Positions 12,398 through 21,403 of a DNA stretch of 39,347 nt are shown here, piece after piece; the stretch's first letter is position 1, and each line of letters starts with the position of its first letter. The position numbers were made by a program, and so were the translations under genes. The notes beneath the pieces were generated by a model that had not been told where the DNA came from, did no database searches, and saw only the letters and a program-made list of their open reading frames with translations. Source of the stretch: a virus; IMG/VR virus record IMGVR_UViG_3300045107_000057, positions 1-39,347 of that record, one strand, 5' to 3'.

Positions 12398-12963
12398 GTG
12401 CCAACACTGCTGTTCGTGAAAAGTTGCTGGGATTCTTAGCGGCCAAAGTCCCGCAAACCACCGCGGCCGCGGCTGCCGGTGTTTCCGACGCCTACGTTTC
12501 GCAACTTATGCGAGAACCGGACTTCTTAGCAGAACTAGCTGCTAGATCTGCGGGCTCCCTGGAAGCTGACATTAAACATGACAGCACCATAGAATCTGTA
12601 GAAGCTAAAGCTCTTGAGACGTTGGAGAAGAAACTGCCATTTGTACGGAGCGCCCTGGAAGCTGGCAGAATCTTTCAAATTCTTAACAGTGCTAAAAAGC
12701 GTGCTACCATAGACCCTGCAAGTGCTGGACTTGCTGGCGCTGCAAGAACCGTAACTATTGTGCTTCCTGCTGCTTCTCGCCCTGGCCTTAAATTTAACAG
12801 TGACAATCAAGTGATTGAAGTAGAAGGTCGTGTTATGGCTCCGCTCCCTAGCAGAGAGCTGCCAAATCTTGCAAAGCAAGCAGACGAAGAACGAGCCGCA
12901 GCTTTTTTAAGTACTGTGGCGCCTTTAAACACCGTCATTGGCGGCGTAGTAAAGGTGCTATAG
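12394..12963 (+). CDS. terS: Terminase small subunit
   Basis: 189 aa. The N-terminal helix-turn-helix (TTAAAAAGVSDAYVSQLMREPDF, about residues 22-44) is typical of small terminase subunits that recognise the packaging site; a helical oligomerisation segment (SVEAKALETLEKKLPFVRSALEAGRIFQIL) follows. It is the first gene of the late operon and sits 7 bp before TerL. There is no Shine-Dalgarno upstream of ATG 12394. Assigned by HTH and position, since TerS sequences diverge widely. Confidence 0.8.
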   Translation: MSANTAVREKLLGFLAAKVPQTTAAAAAGVSDAYVSQLMREPDFLAELAARSAGSLEADIKHDSTIESVEAKALETLEKKLPFVRSALEAGRIFQILNSAKKRATIDPASAGLAGAARTVTIVLPAASRPGLKFNSDNQVIEVEGRVMAPLPSRELPNLAKQADEERAAAFLSTVAPLNTVIGGVVKVL

Positions 12964-12970
12964 CGGTGCT

Positions 12971-14506
12971 ATGAATCCTCCAACTGATCACGCAGCAGAA
13001 ATAGAAAACCGCATTCTTGCAGTTGCAGCTTCTGTAGATGAGATTTCTGAAGCCGCCCAGGAAAATCTTGATTTTCTTGCTCAGCTTGTTCTTACTGATC
13101 TCTACGCTTATGGTTATCCCCCACTGTTTCACGCAATGTGGCAGCTTATTTGCGCCGAAGCTAATGCAAAAGAGGGAAAACCTAAGTACGCACTAGGTAT
13201 TCCTCGTGGATTTTCAAAAACTCTGGTGCTCAAGCTTTACGTAGTTTGGACAATTCTGTTCTCTAATCGTCGCTTCATTCTTGTTGTTTGCAACACCGCC
13301 ACTCTGGCAGAAAACTTTCTCAGCGATGTAGCAGACATGCTGGAGCACGCTAACATTGTTTCTACTTTTGGACACTGGTACGCAGCAGGAGAGCAAGACA
13401 CCCGAGCATTTAAAAAGTTTGCTTATCGTGGCCGTGACATTGTGCTTGCGGCGCTCGGAGCCGGCAGTTCCTTGCGCGGCCTTAACCTTAAGTTTCGTCG
13501 TCCTGATATTGTTATTATGGATGATATGCAAAACAGAGACGAAGCAGCAAATCCAGAAGTAGCCAAAGAACTCCTGATCTGGATGCTTGGTACTCTCATG
13601 AAAGCCTGTGATCCGCATCGCTGCGTTTTCATCTTTGTAGGAAATATGTATCCTTTCGAGGGTTCTATTCTTCGCAAACTAAAACATAGCAAAGAATGGA
13701 TAAGTTTTATCACTGGCGGCATTCTTGCAGATGGTCAAAGTTTGTGGCCCGAGCATCGCTCAATTTCCGACTTGCTCTCCGAGCTTCGCAGTGACACAGA
13801 GATGGGGCACCCTGAAATCTTTTTTTCCGAGGTGATGAATGATGAAGATTGCGGAACTGCTAGTGGTGTTGATGTAGGAAAAATTCCACTGTGCCCGCAA
13901 TTTCTTGACACAGTAGAGCATCAAGGCGGCTTTGTTATCATTGACCCGTCACTAGGAAAAAAGAAAGGTGACGATCTTGGTATTGGAGTAGTCCTCCTGT
14001 ACGATGGCATTCCGGTAGTTCGTGAGGTTATCTCTGAAAAGATGGATCCCGGAACCACTATTCAGAAAGCAACCCTACTAGCTGTAAAATATCACCTACA
14101 GTTGATTATAGTAGAAGGCGGTGCGTATCAAGCAACTTTGATTTTCTGGTTTAATTTTATCTACGCACAGCTAGGAGTGCAGGGCATCCATGTAGGTGAA
14201 ATCACCACAGGTGGAATGCAAAAAAATGCCAGAATCGGTGCAGCTTTAAAACTACTGCTGCCCACTGGCCAAGAAAAGCAGCCTAAGATCTATCTTCACA
14301 AAGATGCACGGGCTGCTGTAATCTATCAAATTACTCAATGGAAGCCTCTTAAAGCTCAAAACAAAGACGAGCTTCTTGATATCATTGCCTATGTTTATGC
14401 TGTCATAGAAAAGTTTCCTGACCGGCTTCCTGTGTTGCTACTAGCAAATGAAAATGATAGCATGAACGAAGCTTCTAGTAGCTCGACCCTAGAGCTAGCT
14501 TTTTAA
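12971..14506 (+). CDS. terL: Terminase large subunit
   Basis: 511 aa. N-terminal ATPase with a deviant Walker A GIPRGFSKT (76-84) and Walker B VIMDD (181-185, catalytic acidic pair), then a VFIFVGNMYP coupling segment. C-terminal RNase H-like nuclease begins FVIIDPSLGKKKGDD (D325, D334/D335) and ends with the acidic KDELLDIIAYVYA motif. The enzyme packages DNA into the prohead through the portal encoded next. The sequence style suggests a podovirus terminase; the packaging strategy cannot be read from it. Confidence 0.93.
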   Translation: MNPPTDHAAEIENRILAVAASVDEISEAAQENLDFLAQLVLTDLYAYGYPPLFHAMWQLICAEANAKEGKPKYALGIPRGFSKTLVLKLYVVWTILFSNRRFILVVCNTATLAENFLSDVADMLEHANIVSTFGHWYAAGEQDTRAFKKFAYRGRDIVLAALGAGSSLRGLNLKFRRPDIVIMDDMQNRDEAANPEVAKELLIWMLGTLMKACDPHRCVFIFVGNMYPFEGSILRKLKHSKEWISFITGGILADGQSLWPEHRSISDLLSELRSDTEMGHPEIFFSEVMNDEDCGTASGVDVGKIPLCPQFLDTVEHQGGFVIIDPSLGKKKGDDLGIGVVLLYDGIPVVREVISEKMDPGTTIQKATLLAVKYHLQLIIVEGGAYQATLIFWFNFIYAQLGVQGIHVGEITTGGMQKNARIGAALKLLLPTGQEKQPKIYLHKDARAAVIYQITQWKPLKAQNKDELLDIIAYVYAVIEKFPDRLPVLLLANENDSMNEASSSSTLELAF

Positions 14507-14532
14507 CATTTTTCTTTTTGTAAGGATTCACT

Positions 14533-16437
14533 GTGCCCACTCCTAACACTCCGATGCCCATTGGCCCCGATGCGCAGGCGGCTGTTTGCAGTTATCTTGA
14601 ATCTGCTATCTCTGCATACTCTACTTCTTACAACATCCGAAACCAGATGTTGCAGCGAGACTTGGCATATTATCGAACCAATGATGCTACGTCACAGCAA
14701 AATCTAGCAAAAAATGCAAACGCCCAGGGCGACCCGAAAAAAATTCAAAACATCATTATGCCGGTGGTGATGCCACAAGTGGAGTCGCGACTAGCGTCTC
14801 TTCAAGAGATCTTTCTTAGCGGGCACCCAATTTTTGCAAGTGTTGCACCGCCTACGCAGCAAAATGCTATCAAGCAAATGGACGCCTTGATAGAAGATAA
14901 CAGTGTTCGCGGTAAATGGCCAAACGAACTTCTTTTAACTATGCGCGATGGCCTAAAATATGATCTTGGCGCTATTGAAGTGGTTTGGGAAAATCGTAAA
15001 CTTTTCACTATTGGAACTCCCCAGAGCACAGATCTTTCAGAGGGCGTACCAGTAGAAAGTTACTACAAAGGTAATTTCCTTAAACGTCTTAACCCATACA
15101 ATCTGTTGCTAGACACCCGCGTATCTCCTGAAGTAAATCATGAAAAAGGAGAATTTGCGGGATACACTGACGTTATTTCTAGGATTCAACTAAAGAAAGA
15201 AATGGAGGACTTGAATCCCCTGGGCTGCATGAATTTTAGAGCAGCTTTTGAATCTCCTGGCCCGGCCACCGCCAATTCTACTGACATTAACGCGCCTTAT
15301 TTCATTCCCTCTGTTAATCCTGATGCGCTGCTGCCTACGGAAAATCGGCGCGAGCATGATTGGATGGCTTGGGTACAAGCAACACCTAAAGAAGCAGGCA
15401 TTAACTATAAAAACGCCTACGAGCGTACCATCCTGTATTGCCGTATTCTTCCTAGTGATTTTAAAATCACCACGCGTAACAGAAATCACGTGCAAATCTG
15501 GAAGTTTATCATCATCAATCGTAGCGTTGTGATTTTTGCAGAGCGTCAAACTAACGCACATAACTTCCTGCCCATTGTTTGTTGCAAACCTTCCAATGAT
15601 GGGCTGGAGTGGCAAAGCAAAAGCTTTGCAGAAAACGCAATGCCCTTTCAAGCAGTGGCTTCTGCTCTTGTAAATTCTGCGCTTGAGTCTCAGCGGCGTA
15701 AAGTTTATGATCGACTGCTTTACGACCCCAGTAAAATCAACAAACGAGATATTGATGATGTATCTCCGGTAGCTAGAATTCCAGTAAAGAACTCTCATTA
15801 CGGAAAAGCTCTTGGAGAAGCAGTGTATCAACTCCCATATCGAGATGAAGGCGCCGCAGACATTATGGCAATGGCGCAACAATACATTCAGCAGGGAGAT
15901 ATTGCTCAAGGGCAAAACCGCGTGCAGCAAGGGCAGTTTCAAAAAGGAAATAAAACTCGTAGAGAGTTTGAAACTGTTATGAGCAATGCGAGCAATCGTG
16001 AGCGCATGATGGCCCTAGGTTTGGAGTTTACCTTCTTCATGCCAATAAAAGAAATCATTAAAACTAACATTCTTCAATATCAGCCGCCTTCGACTCTTGT
16101 TAACAGGGACTCTGGCGAGTCTGTAGAAATTAACCCTCAAACACTGCGAGAAGCTGCTCTTGAGTTTAAACTTGCTGATGGTTTCCTGCCATCTGACAAG
16201 ATTATCAGCCCTGACGTTGTCAGTGCTATGTTTAACGCAGCTGCGGCAGATCCCCAGATTCGCGTAGAATATGATTTGATGGGAATGTTTCTTTACTCTC
16301 TTAAACTGCAAGGAGGCTCTTGGGTAACAGATTTTAAACGCACGCCTGAACAGCAGCAATTAGTTATGGCTCAAATGCAACAAACTGCTGGTATGCGATC
16401 TGGTAGTCCGCCGGCCCCTAGCCCTAGTCAATCATGA
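14533..16437 (+). CDS. Portal protein
   Basis: 634 aa, GTG start at 14533 with AAGGA 6 nt upstream. Length and position right after TerL match podovirus head-tail portal proteins. Visible features: LKRLNPYNLLLDTRVSPE (the recurrent portal NP-x-NLL-x-D segment), a Gln-rich region around residues 445-475 (MAMAQQYIQQGDIAQGQN) that fits the helical barrel, and a Pro/Ser-rich C-terminus. It forms the dodecameric channel for DNA entry and exit. The stop overlaps the next start by 4 bp. Confidence 0.87.
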   Translation: MPTPNTPMPIGPDAQAAVCSYLESAISAYSTSYNIRNQMLQRDLAYYRTNDATSQQNLAKNANAQGDPKKIQNIIMPVVMPQVESRLASLQEIFLSGHPIFASVAPPTQQNAIKQMDALIEDNSVRGKWPNELLLTMRDGLKYDLGAIEVVWENRKLFTIGTPQSTDLSEGVPVESYYKGNFLKRLNPYNLLLDTRVSPEVNHEKGEFAGYTDVISRIQLKKEMEDLNPLGCMNFRAAFESPGPATANSTDINAPYFIPSVNPDALLPTENRREHDWMAWVQATPKEAGINYKNAYERTILYCRILPSDFKITTRNRNHVQIWKFIIINRSVVIFAERQTNAHNFLPIVCCKPSNDGLEWQSKSFAENAMPFQAVASALVNSALESQRRKVYDRLLYDPSKINKRDIDDVSPVARIPVKNSHYGKALGEAVYQLPYRDEGAADIMAMAQQYIQQGDIAQGQNRVQQGQFQKGNKTRREFETVMSNASNRERMMALGLEFTFFMPIKEIIKTNILQYQPPSTLVNRDSGESVEINPQTLREAALEFKLADGFLPSDKIISPDVVSAMFNAAAADPQIRVEYDLMGMFLYSLKLQGGSWVTDFKRTPEQQQLVMAQMQQTAGMRSGSPPAPSPSQS

Positions 16438-16703
16438 CAGATACTTCCTCACTCTCAGAAGCTCAGATTCTTGCAGGCAGCTGCCTTTCACCAGCTACTG
16501 TGCTGCTGCTTCAAGATAAAGTAATCAATGCAAAAGAAGCCCTTTGCAATGTAAAATTTGATGCTGACCCTGTCAGCAGAGAAGAAGCAATTCTTGCTTA
16601 CGTAGAGCTGCAAGCAAAACGTAATGCTTGGATGGAACTGCTAGATGCGCATTACGATGCGATGCAACGCCTGGCAGAGCAAGATGCCCACCTTGGCAAA
16701 TAA
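16434..16703 (+). CDS. Small hypothetical protein between portal and scaffold
   Basis: 89 aa, not recognised. Almost entirely helical and acidic (ILAGSCLSPATVLLLQDKVINAKEALCNV; REEAILAYVELQAKRNAWMELLDAHYDAMQRLAEQ). Its start overlaps the portal stop (ATGA), indicating stoichiometric coupling. A small head-assembly factor is likely from position. Confidence 0.7.
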   Translation: MTDTSSLSEAQILAGSCLSPATVLLLQDKVINAKEALCNVKFDADPVSREEAILAYVELQAKRNAWMELLDAHYDAMQRLAEQDAHLGK

Positions 16704-16741
16704 CTTTTATTTTTCACCCTGCCCTCACTTAGGAGTTTATC

Positions 16742-17500
16742 GTGTCTGGTTTTTTTAATTCTCTCTTTTCTGCGAATAGCACTGCTACTCCCGGAGTTGC
16801 TCATAATGGGCCGCCACCCGCACCAGTGCCAAGCTCTCAAGCTGCTCCAGTAGCTGCGCCTCCCACACAAGAAGCACCCGCTCCTGTAACTCCAGTTTCC
16901 CAACTTGACCAGTTTGCAGCCTTGTGGCAGAATCCTACCAGTGCTGACGGAAAACCTCAACCTATTCCGGCAGACCCGCTAACACAACCAATCTATTCGC
17001 TAGACCCTGCAAAAATTCAAGAGAGTGTCGGTAAGATTGATTTTACTGCTGGCATCCCACCAGAAACACTAGGAAAAATTGCAGCTGGCGGCCAAGAAGC
17101 TGTCTCTGCATTTGCAGAAGCTCTTAACATCGGACTGCGACAAGCAGTAGCAGGACTAGCAGTGCAACAAGGCACTGTTCTCAATCAAGCAATGCTGGCT
17201 AACAATCAACGACTTGTTAGTACATTGCCCTCTCATATCAATAAGACTCAGTTGCTAAATGAAGGGTCTGATGACCCTGTAATGGCGCATCCAGCAGTCC
17301 AACCACTTGTCAATTCCCTTAAGCAAATGGCTTTTGCTAAAAATCCTTCGGCTAACCCGGCGGAAATTAACAAACAAGTCACTGATTATCTTAAGGGTCT
17401 TTCAGCTGCTATTACAGAAACTTCTCCTACTGCCGTGGCTGCCCGCACTGCGGCTGCTGCTAAAGAACAGGATTGGAGTTTGTTTCTTGATGGCAAATAA
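16742..17500 (+). CDS. Scaffolding protein
   Basis: 252 aa, GTG start 16742 with AGGAG upstream. A Pro/Ala-rich disordered N-terminal third is followed by a helical segment (LGKIAAGGQEAVSAFAEALNIGLRQAVAGLAVQQGTVLNQAMLANNQRL) and a second Ala-rich helix near the C-terminus. This disordered-plus-helical build and its place before the capsid gene are those of podovirus scaffolds, which direct procapsid assembly and then leave. No protease gene is evident, so it probably exits intact. Confidence 0.8.
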   Translation: MSGFFNSLFSANSTATPGVAHNGPPPAPVPSSQAAPVAAPPTQEAPAPVTPVSQLDQFAALWQNPTSADGKPQPIPADPLTQPIYSLDPAKIQESVGKIDFTAGIPPETLGKIAAGGQEAVSAFAEALNIGLRQAVAGLAVQQGTVLNQAMLANNQRLVSTLPSHINKTQLLNEGSDDPVMAHPAVQPLVNSLKQMAFAKNPSANPAEINKQVTDYLKGLSAAITETSPTAVAARTAAAAKEQDWSLFLDGK

Positions 17501-17529
17501 GTTTACTACTTTTCTTTTTGGAGGCTTTT

Positions 17530-18168
17530 ATGGCTGTTTTTCGTGCTCGCGTAGATTTGGGTGGTAACAACGTCCAGTCTCAACCACCTGGCGGTGCTGT
17601 GCTGTCACAGACTCTGATCTCTTCTCTTACTACGGCAGGTGCTGGCTCTATCACTGTTGCTATGTTGCTTGGCGGTATTCTTAATCGCAGCGGCCCCACA
17701 GGTGGTTACACTGATACGTTTCCTACCGCTACTGACGTTCTTAATGCTCAGCCTGAGCTGTCTGTTGGTGATAGTTTTGACTTCATCTTCCGTAACACTG
17801 TAGCTCAAGCTATGACTGCCGCAGCAGGTGAAGGCTGCGTCCTTGGCACACACGTGGATATTGCCGCATCTTTGGTGCGTGAGTATCTTGTCACTATTCT
17901 GGGCACCGGCCCTCGACAAATTACCAGCGGTACTGTCACTAACGGCTCTGCTACTGTGACCGCTATTCCACTGGCGGCAGCCGCGCTCATTCAGCCGGGG
18001 CAAGGTGTTACGGGTACTAACGTTCCTGCTAACACCTTTGTGACTGCTGTAAATGCAGCAACTGGCGTAGTTACGATGAGCGCCAACGCCACTCCTGGTA
18101 GCGGCAACGTGTCTCTTACGTTCTTCCCGCGGTATCAGTTGCAAGGTGTGCGATCTTCCACGCTGTAA
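17530..18168 (+). CDS. Head decoration-like structural protein
   Basis: 212 aa from ATG 17530 (GGAGG 5 nt upstream; the in-frame ATG 12 bp earlier overlaps that site). Gly/Thr/Ala-rich and beta-predicted. The C-terminal half has the pattern GQGVTGTNVPANTFVTAV...ATGVVTMSANAT found in virion surface domains. Lying between scaffold and major capsid genes, it most likely decorates the capsid. I cannot exclude a second minor capsid component. Confidence 0.65.
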   Translation: MAVFRARVDLGGNNVQSQPPGGAVLSQTLISSLTTAGAGSITVAMLLGGILNRSGPTGGYTDTFPTATDVLNAQPELSVGDSFDFIFRNTVAQAMTAAAGEGCVLGTHVDIAASLVREYLVTILGTGPRQITSGTVTNGSATVTAIPLAAAALIQPGQGVTGTNVPANTFVTAVNAATGVVTMSANATPGSGNVSLTFFPRYQLQGVRSSTL

Positions 18169-18203
18169 CTTTTTAATTTCTATTCTATTCTTAAGGAGCT
18201 ATC

Positions 18204-19412
18204 ATGCCTGTTGGTATTTTTAACACTGCGGTAATTCCGCCTGATCTCGCAAAGAAATCTTTTGCTGCGATGATTACCCGAATCATGCCTAACGGGCAAG
18301 CACCGTTATACGGCATGACCGCACTTTTGAAAGAAGAAACTGCACTGCAAATTGAGCACGGTTTTTACAGCAAAACCATGATCTTTCCGTCTTTGCAGCT
18401 GACTGCTAACGCTGCTGTTAGCGACACTGTTTTTAACGTAGCCAATACGAATAACATCCTTCCTGGGATGCTTGTTCGTAGCGATTCTACTAATGAAAAC
18501 ATCTTGGTGACTGGTATCGTTTCTCCGACGCAAGTCGCGGTGCAGCGTGCCATTGGCAGTGTTGCTCCTGCTACCATTAACTCAGGTGTAAATCTGTGGA
18601 TGGTTGGAAACGCATATGAGGAAAGCTCGATTCGTCCGCCTTCTCTCATTATTATTCCGCAGCGCGTCACTAACTTGACGCAGATTTTCCGTAATACGTG
18701 GGCAGTTTCTGAGACTACTCGTGCTACGGTGACGATCGCAGGCGATACGACCGTTGCAGAATCTCGTACCGACTGCGCCGCATTCCACGCAGTAGATGTC
18801 GAAAAAGCCCTGATTTTTGGTCAGCGCTTCTTCGGTACTCGCAACAATCAACCCTTTCACACGATGGATGGTTTGATTTCTGCCGTCACTCAAAACGTGC
18901 CTGGCAACGTCAGCACGCTGGGAGCTACTACTAGCTACAGCCAGCTAGAAGCTGCTCTTGACCCGTGCTTTAACCAAGTCACTGACCCTAAGAGCATTGG
19001 AGAGCGCACACTCTTTGTTGGTGGTTTTGCTCGGCGCGTCCTGCACCAGATCTTTCGCTTGAATGGCACGTACTTTATTGAAGATGGTCAAACTAGCTGG
19101 GGTCTGCAATTCGATAGTTTTAAGATTCCTCGCGGACGTTTTAACATTGTCGAACATCCTCTGTTTAACGCTTACGGGCAGACCAGTACTTGGGCGCGTA
19201 TGGGGCTAGCAATGGACTTGTCCACGTTTAACACTGCTTATATGACTGGCCGCAAGACCACGAATAAAGAGTTTAACGTGGACGGTGGAGCTGCGGTTGA
19301 TAATGGAATTGATGCTGTTGGTGGAACTCTTACTACTGAGCTGACTTGCTTGGTTAAGAATCCGGCTGCAGATGCAATTCTGTATAACTTTACCGCCGGT
19401 ATTCAAGGTTAA
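18204..19412 (+). CDS. Major capsid protein (SU10/DUF5309-like)
   Basis: 402 aa with AAGGAG 7 nt upstream of ATG 18204. It resembles the SU10-type HK97-fold capsid family (DUF5309): an early MPNGQAPLYGMTALL segment, an Ig-like insertion around residues 65-135 (VSDTVFNVANTNNILPGMLVRS...GVNLWMVG), RVTNLTQIFRNTWAVSETT in the spine region, then FFGTRNNQPFHTMDGLISAV and a C-terminal RGRFNIVEHPLFN. A strong terminator follows directly, consistent with a very abundant product. Confidence 0.87.
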   Translation: MPVGIFNTAVIPPDLAKKSFAAMITRIMPNGQAPLYGMTALLKEETALQIEHGFYSKTMIFPSLQLTANAAVSDTVFNVANTNNILPGMLVRSDSTNENILVTGIVSPTQVAVQRAIGSVAPATINSGVNLWMVGNAYEESSIRPPSLIIIPQRVTNLTQIFRNTWAVSETTRATVTIAGDTTVAESRTDCAAFHAVDVEKALIFGQRFFGTRNNQPFHTMDGLISAVTQNVPGNVSTLGATTSYSQLEAALDPCFNQVTDPKSIGERTLFVGGFARRVLHQIFRLNGTYFIEDGQTSWGLQFDSFKIPRGRFNIVEHPLFNAYGQTSTWARMGLAMDLSTFNTAYMTGRKTTNKEFNVDGGAAVDNGIDAVGGTLTTELTCLVKNPAADAILYNFTAGIQG

Positions 19413-19430
19413 TTAACTTTGAATGATGCA

Positions 19431-19466
19431 GCAAGCAAGGAGCTTACACTTCTTGCTTGCTTTTTT
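19431..19466 (+). terminator. Rho-independent terminator after the capsid gene
   Basis: Perfect 9-bp stem GCAAGCAAG (19431-19439) / CTTGCTTGC (19452-19460) followed immediately by six T (19461-19466). It lies 18 bp after the capsid stop. T7 has a terminator at the same point (after gene 10), where partial read-through sets the capsid-to-tail ratio. Confidence 0.9.
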
Positions 19467-19491
19467 CAACCCACGCACTCACTCACATATC

Positions 19492-19896
19492 ATGACTACT
19501 GTCACCTATCGTCATCTTATTGCAGGCTCTGTCGTTCATTTTCAGAAGCGTGTTCCAGACGCTAAAGACAATCCGCAGCCTGTCAAAACTCTTACGTTTG
19601 GCGGCCCCAAGGGCGGCTCAGGATTTTATGAAACTCCCGATGCAGATGAAATTGCTTTCTTGGATGCACTAGCAAATAACCCTCAAGTGCAAGTTTTTCG
19701 AGTAGAGGCTCCTCTAGAAAAAGCAATTGATGAGTTGTCTAAGGCTCCTACAGTTAAGCAAGATTTGGCAGCAGAACAAGTAGTGCAAGAAATTCAAGAT
19801 CGCGCAGGGGCTGTAGTTGACCCGCAAGTTTCAGCCGCGCATAATAATCTTGCAACTTTGATTGCAAGTGCCAAAGCTTCTGCAGCAGCTAAATAA
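19492..19896 (+). CDS. Hypothetical head-completion-region protein
   Basis: 134 aa from ATG 19492; an earlier in-frame ATG (19423) would sit in the terminator stem. Not recognised. N-terminal beta segment (TYRHLIAGSVVHFQKRVPD), a Gly-rich stretch (FGGPKGGSGFYETPD), an acidic middle and an Ala-rich helical C-terminus. No Shine-Dalgarno is visible in the short space after the terminator. Position between capsid and adaptor suggests head completion; function unknown. Confidence 0.65.
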   Translation: MTTVTYRHLIAGSVVHFQKRVPDAKDNPQPVKTLTFGGPKGGSGFYETPDADEIAFLDALANNPQVQVFRVEAPLEKAIDELSKAPTVKQDLAAEQVVQEIQDRAGAVVDPQVSAAHNNLATLIASAKASAAAK

Positions 19897-19907
19897 GTTA
19901 ATGTTTT

Positions 19908-20528
19908 ATGAGCGCACAAACTGAGTTATACGATAGCGTTTTTAACGATGTAGTAGCACTGACAGCGCGGCCTGATCTAGAAACAGAAACAGCCTTAGCT
20001 ATTCGTACTGCTACACAGTCTATGCACTCGCGCTATCTGTGGCCGCGAGACTCAGTTGTGCAGCTCGTAAAATTTACAAATGCCACCAACGTAGTAGCAC
20101 TAGATATTCCTACGCTGTTTCCTCGTTTGCGTGGTATTTCTACTCTGCAGGGCTTAGATGTTAATTTTGCTCCTGTAACCTCTCCAGAAAACTTTATCGA
20201 GATAGTAGAGTTAGGAGATATCAAAGACCCGCTATATGGGCAACTAAAGAATAACATTGCGTACATTGCAGGTACAAATCTTAATGTACGCAGCTACGCT
20301 GCAATATATGGTGTGTTGGTAGAGTATTTTCAACTTCCAGTTCTTTCGCGCGACCGCTATCTTTCTTGGATAGCTCAGTTAGCTCCCGATATAATCGTGT
20401 ATAAAGCTGCGAGCATTGTGCTTTCTACTAATGGTAATGAGGAAAAAGCCAGTGCTTATGCTGGTATGGTAGAAAAGCAGTTGCTGCCTGAACTTGTGTC
20501 AAATTATCTTACGAGTGCTGCTCGCTAA
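19908..20528 (+). CDS. Tail adaptor (tail tubular protein A-like)
   Basis: 206 aa. The segment TALAIRTATQSMHSRYLWPRD near the N-terminus and the later DIIVYKAASIVLSTNGNEEKASAYAGMVEKQLLPELVSNY match the helical core of T7 gp11-type adaptors that join portal to nozzle. Size and position (after capsid, before the nozzle and internal proteins) agree. Confidence 0.77.
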   Translation: MSAQTELYDSVFNDVVALTARPDLETETALAIRTATQSMHSRYLWPRDSVVQLVKFTNATNVVALDIPTLFPRLRGISTLQGLDVNFAPVTSPENFIEIVELGDIKDPLYGQLKNNIAYIAGTNLNVRSYAAIYGVLVEYFQLPVLSRDRYLSWIAQLAPDIIVYKAASIVLSTNGNEEKASAYAGMVEKQLLPELVSNYLTSAAR

Positions 20529-20540
20529 TTAGGAGTAAAC

Positions 20541-20930
20541 ATGCCAGCTTTTAATGTTTGGGGTATCGTTGGAAATGAAGGATACGCGGTTCCAATGGTG
20601 CGTGTTCAGCCGTTTGATACTACTACTAAGCAGTTGCTTGGTTGGAATCCTACAGAAGGTGCATTAGATTATCTTCCCATGCAAGTTGACGCGATCACCG
20701 GAGCTATCACTGCTTCGGGTGATTTGTCTTTTTCCGGTGCGCGCACTGTCCGCATTAACGGGGCCCAGGTACTTACTACTAGGCGCACGGGGTGGGCAGC
20801 CCCTACTGGCGTAGCTACTAGAACTGCCTTTGACCCTGCTACTGTTACTCTTTCGCAACTTGCAGAGCGGGTTAAAGCACTGGTAGATGATTTGACAGCC
20901 CATGGACTTATTGGAGCTACTGCACCATGA
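20541..20930 (+). CDS. Small virion protein with phage fibre-type C-terminus
   Basis: 129 aa, AGGAG upstream of ATG 20541. The C-terminal half (RTGWAAPTGVATRTAFDPATVTLSQLAERVKALVDDLTAHGLIG) is a recurrent domain at the ends of phage fibre, neck or spike proteins; the N-terminus is beta-like. It is probably a structural component exposed on the tail or neck. The stop overlaps the next start. Confidence 0.7.
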   Translation: MPAFNVWGIVGNEGYAVPMVRVQPFDTTTKQLLGWNPTEGALDYLPMQVDAITGAITASGDLSFSGARTVRINGAQVLTTRRTGWAAPTGVATRTAFDPATVTLSQLAERVKALVDDLTAHGLIGATAP

Positions 20931-21151
20931 TTTCTACGCCTATTCAACTCACAGACCGCGAACTAGCGATTGCTGAAAAAGCAGCAGCGTTAGCCGCTGA
21001 AAAAGCTGCTAAGCTAGCAGTTGCCGAAATAACTAAAAACTTTCATGCAGAGGTGGGAAAAACAGTTCTTCAACGTGGATTAATTATCTTAGGTGCGCTG
21101 ATCGTGTCATTTGTACTCGGCCGCAGCAGCTGGGATAAACTGGGAGGCTGA
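20927..21151 (+). CDS. Small membrane protein, single TM (lysis-associated?)
   Basis: 74 aa. An Ala/Lys/Glu-rich coiled-coil-like N-terminal half (ELAIAEKAAALAAEKAAKLAVAEI) is followed by one hydrophobic span (GLIILGALIVSFVLG, about residues 51-65) and a short polar tail. This build fits a small holin-like or antiholin/spanin-type protein upstream of the holin and endolysin, or a virion membrane anchor. The evidence does not decide. Confidence 0.62.
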   Translation: MISTPIQLTDRELAIAEKAAALAAEKAAKLAVAEITKNFHAEVGKTVLQRGLIILGALIVSFVLGRSSWDKLGG

Positions 21152-21154
21152 GTC

Positions 21155-21388
21155 GTGTCTTATATTCCAAACCCCACGGATGCCACGCAACCTGTGGGTA
21201 CTGTTAAAGCTAAAACTGCGGCAGCTGAGTTCCGCGCAATTAAAGCGTATCTCAATAGCATTGTTGCAGCTGGATTGCCGCCCCTAGTCGGCATTGCCGG
21301 GGCTTCCCTTACTGTGAATGATACCGGCACGGCTGCTACTTGGTCCTCTCAGCCGAATACAATTCGTGGCTTTGAACTCTTTATCTAA
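21155..21388 (+). CDS. Short tail-fibre-like protein
   Basis: 77 aa, GTG start 21155 with GGGAGG upstream. The N-terminus (YIPNPTDATQPVGTVKAKTAAAEFRAIKAYLNSIV) is a pattern common at phage fibre-protein N-termini, usually at the head of a long fibre; here it stops after 77 residues. It may be a remnant or a genuine short structural subunit. Confidence 0.65.
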   Translation: MSYIPNPTDATQPVGTVKAKTAAAEFRAIKAYLNSIVAAGLPPLVGIAGASLTVNDTGTAATWSSQPNTIRGFELFI

Positions 21389-21403
21389 CAAAAGGAACTT
21401 ATC

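Noticed and set aside
15190-15942. Minus-strand ORF of 250 aa inside the portal gene
   Set aside because: Cys/His/Leu-rich composition of an antisense shadow; the plus-strand portal frame is continuous.
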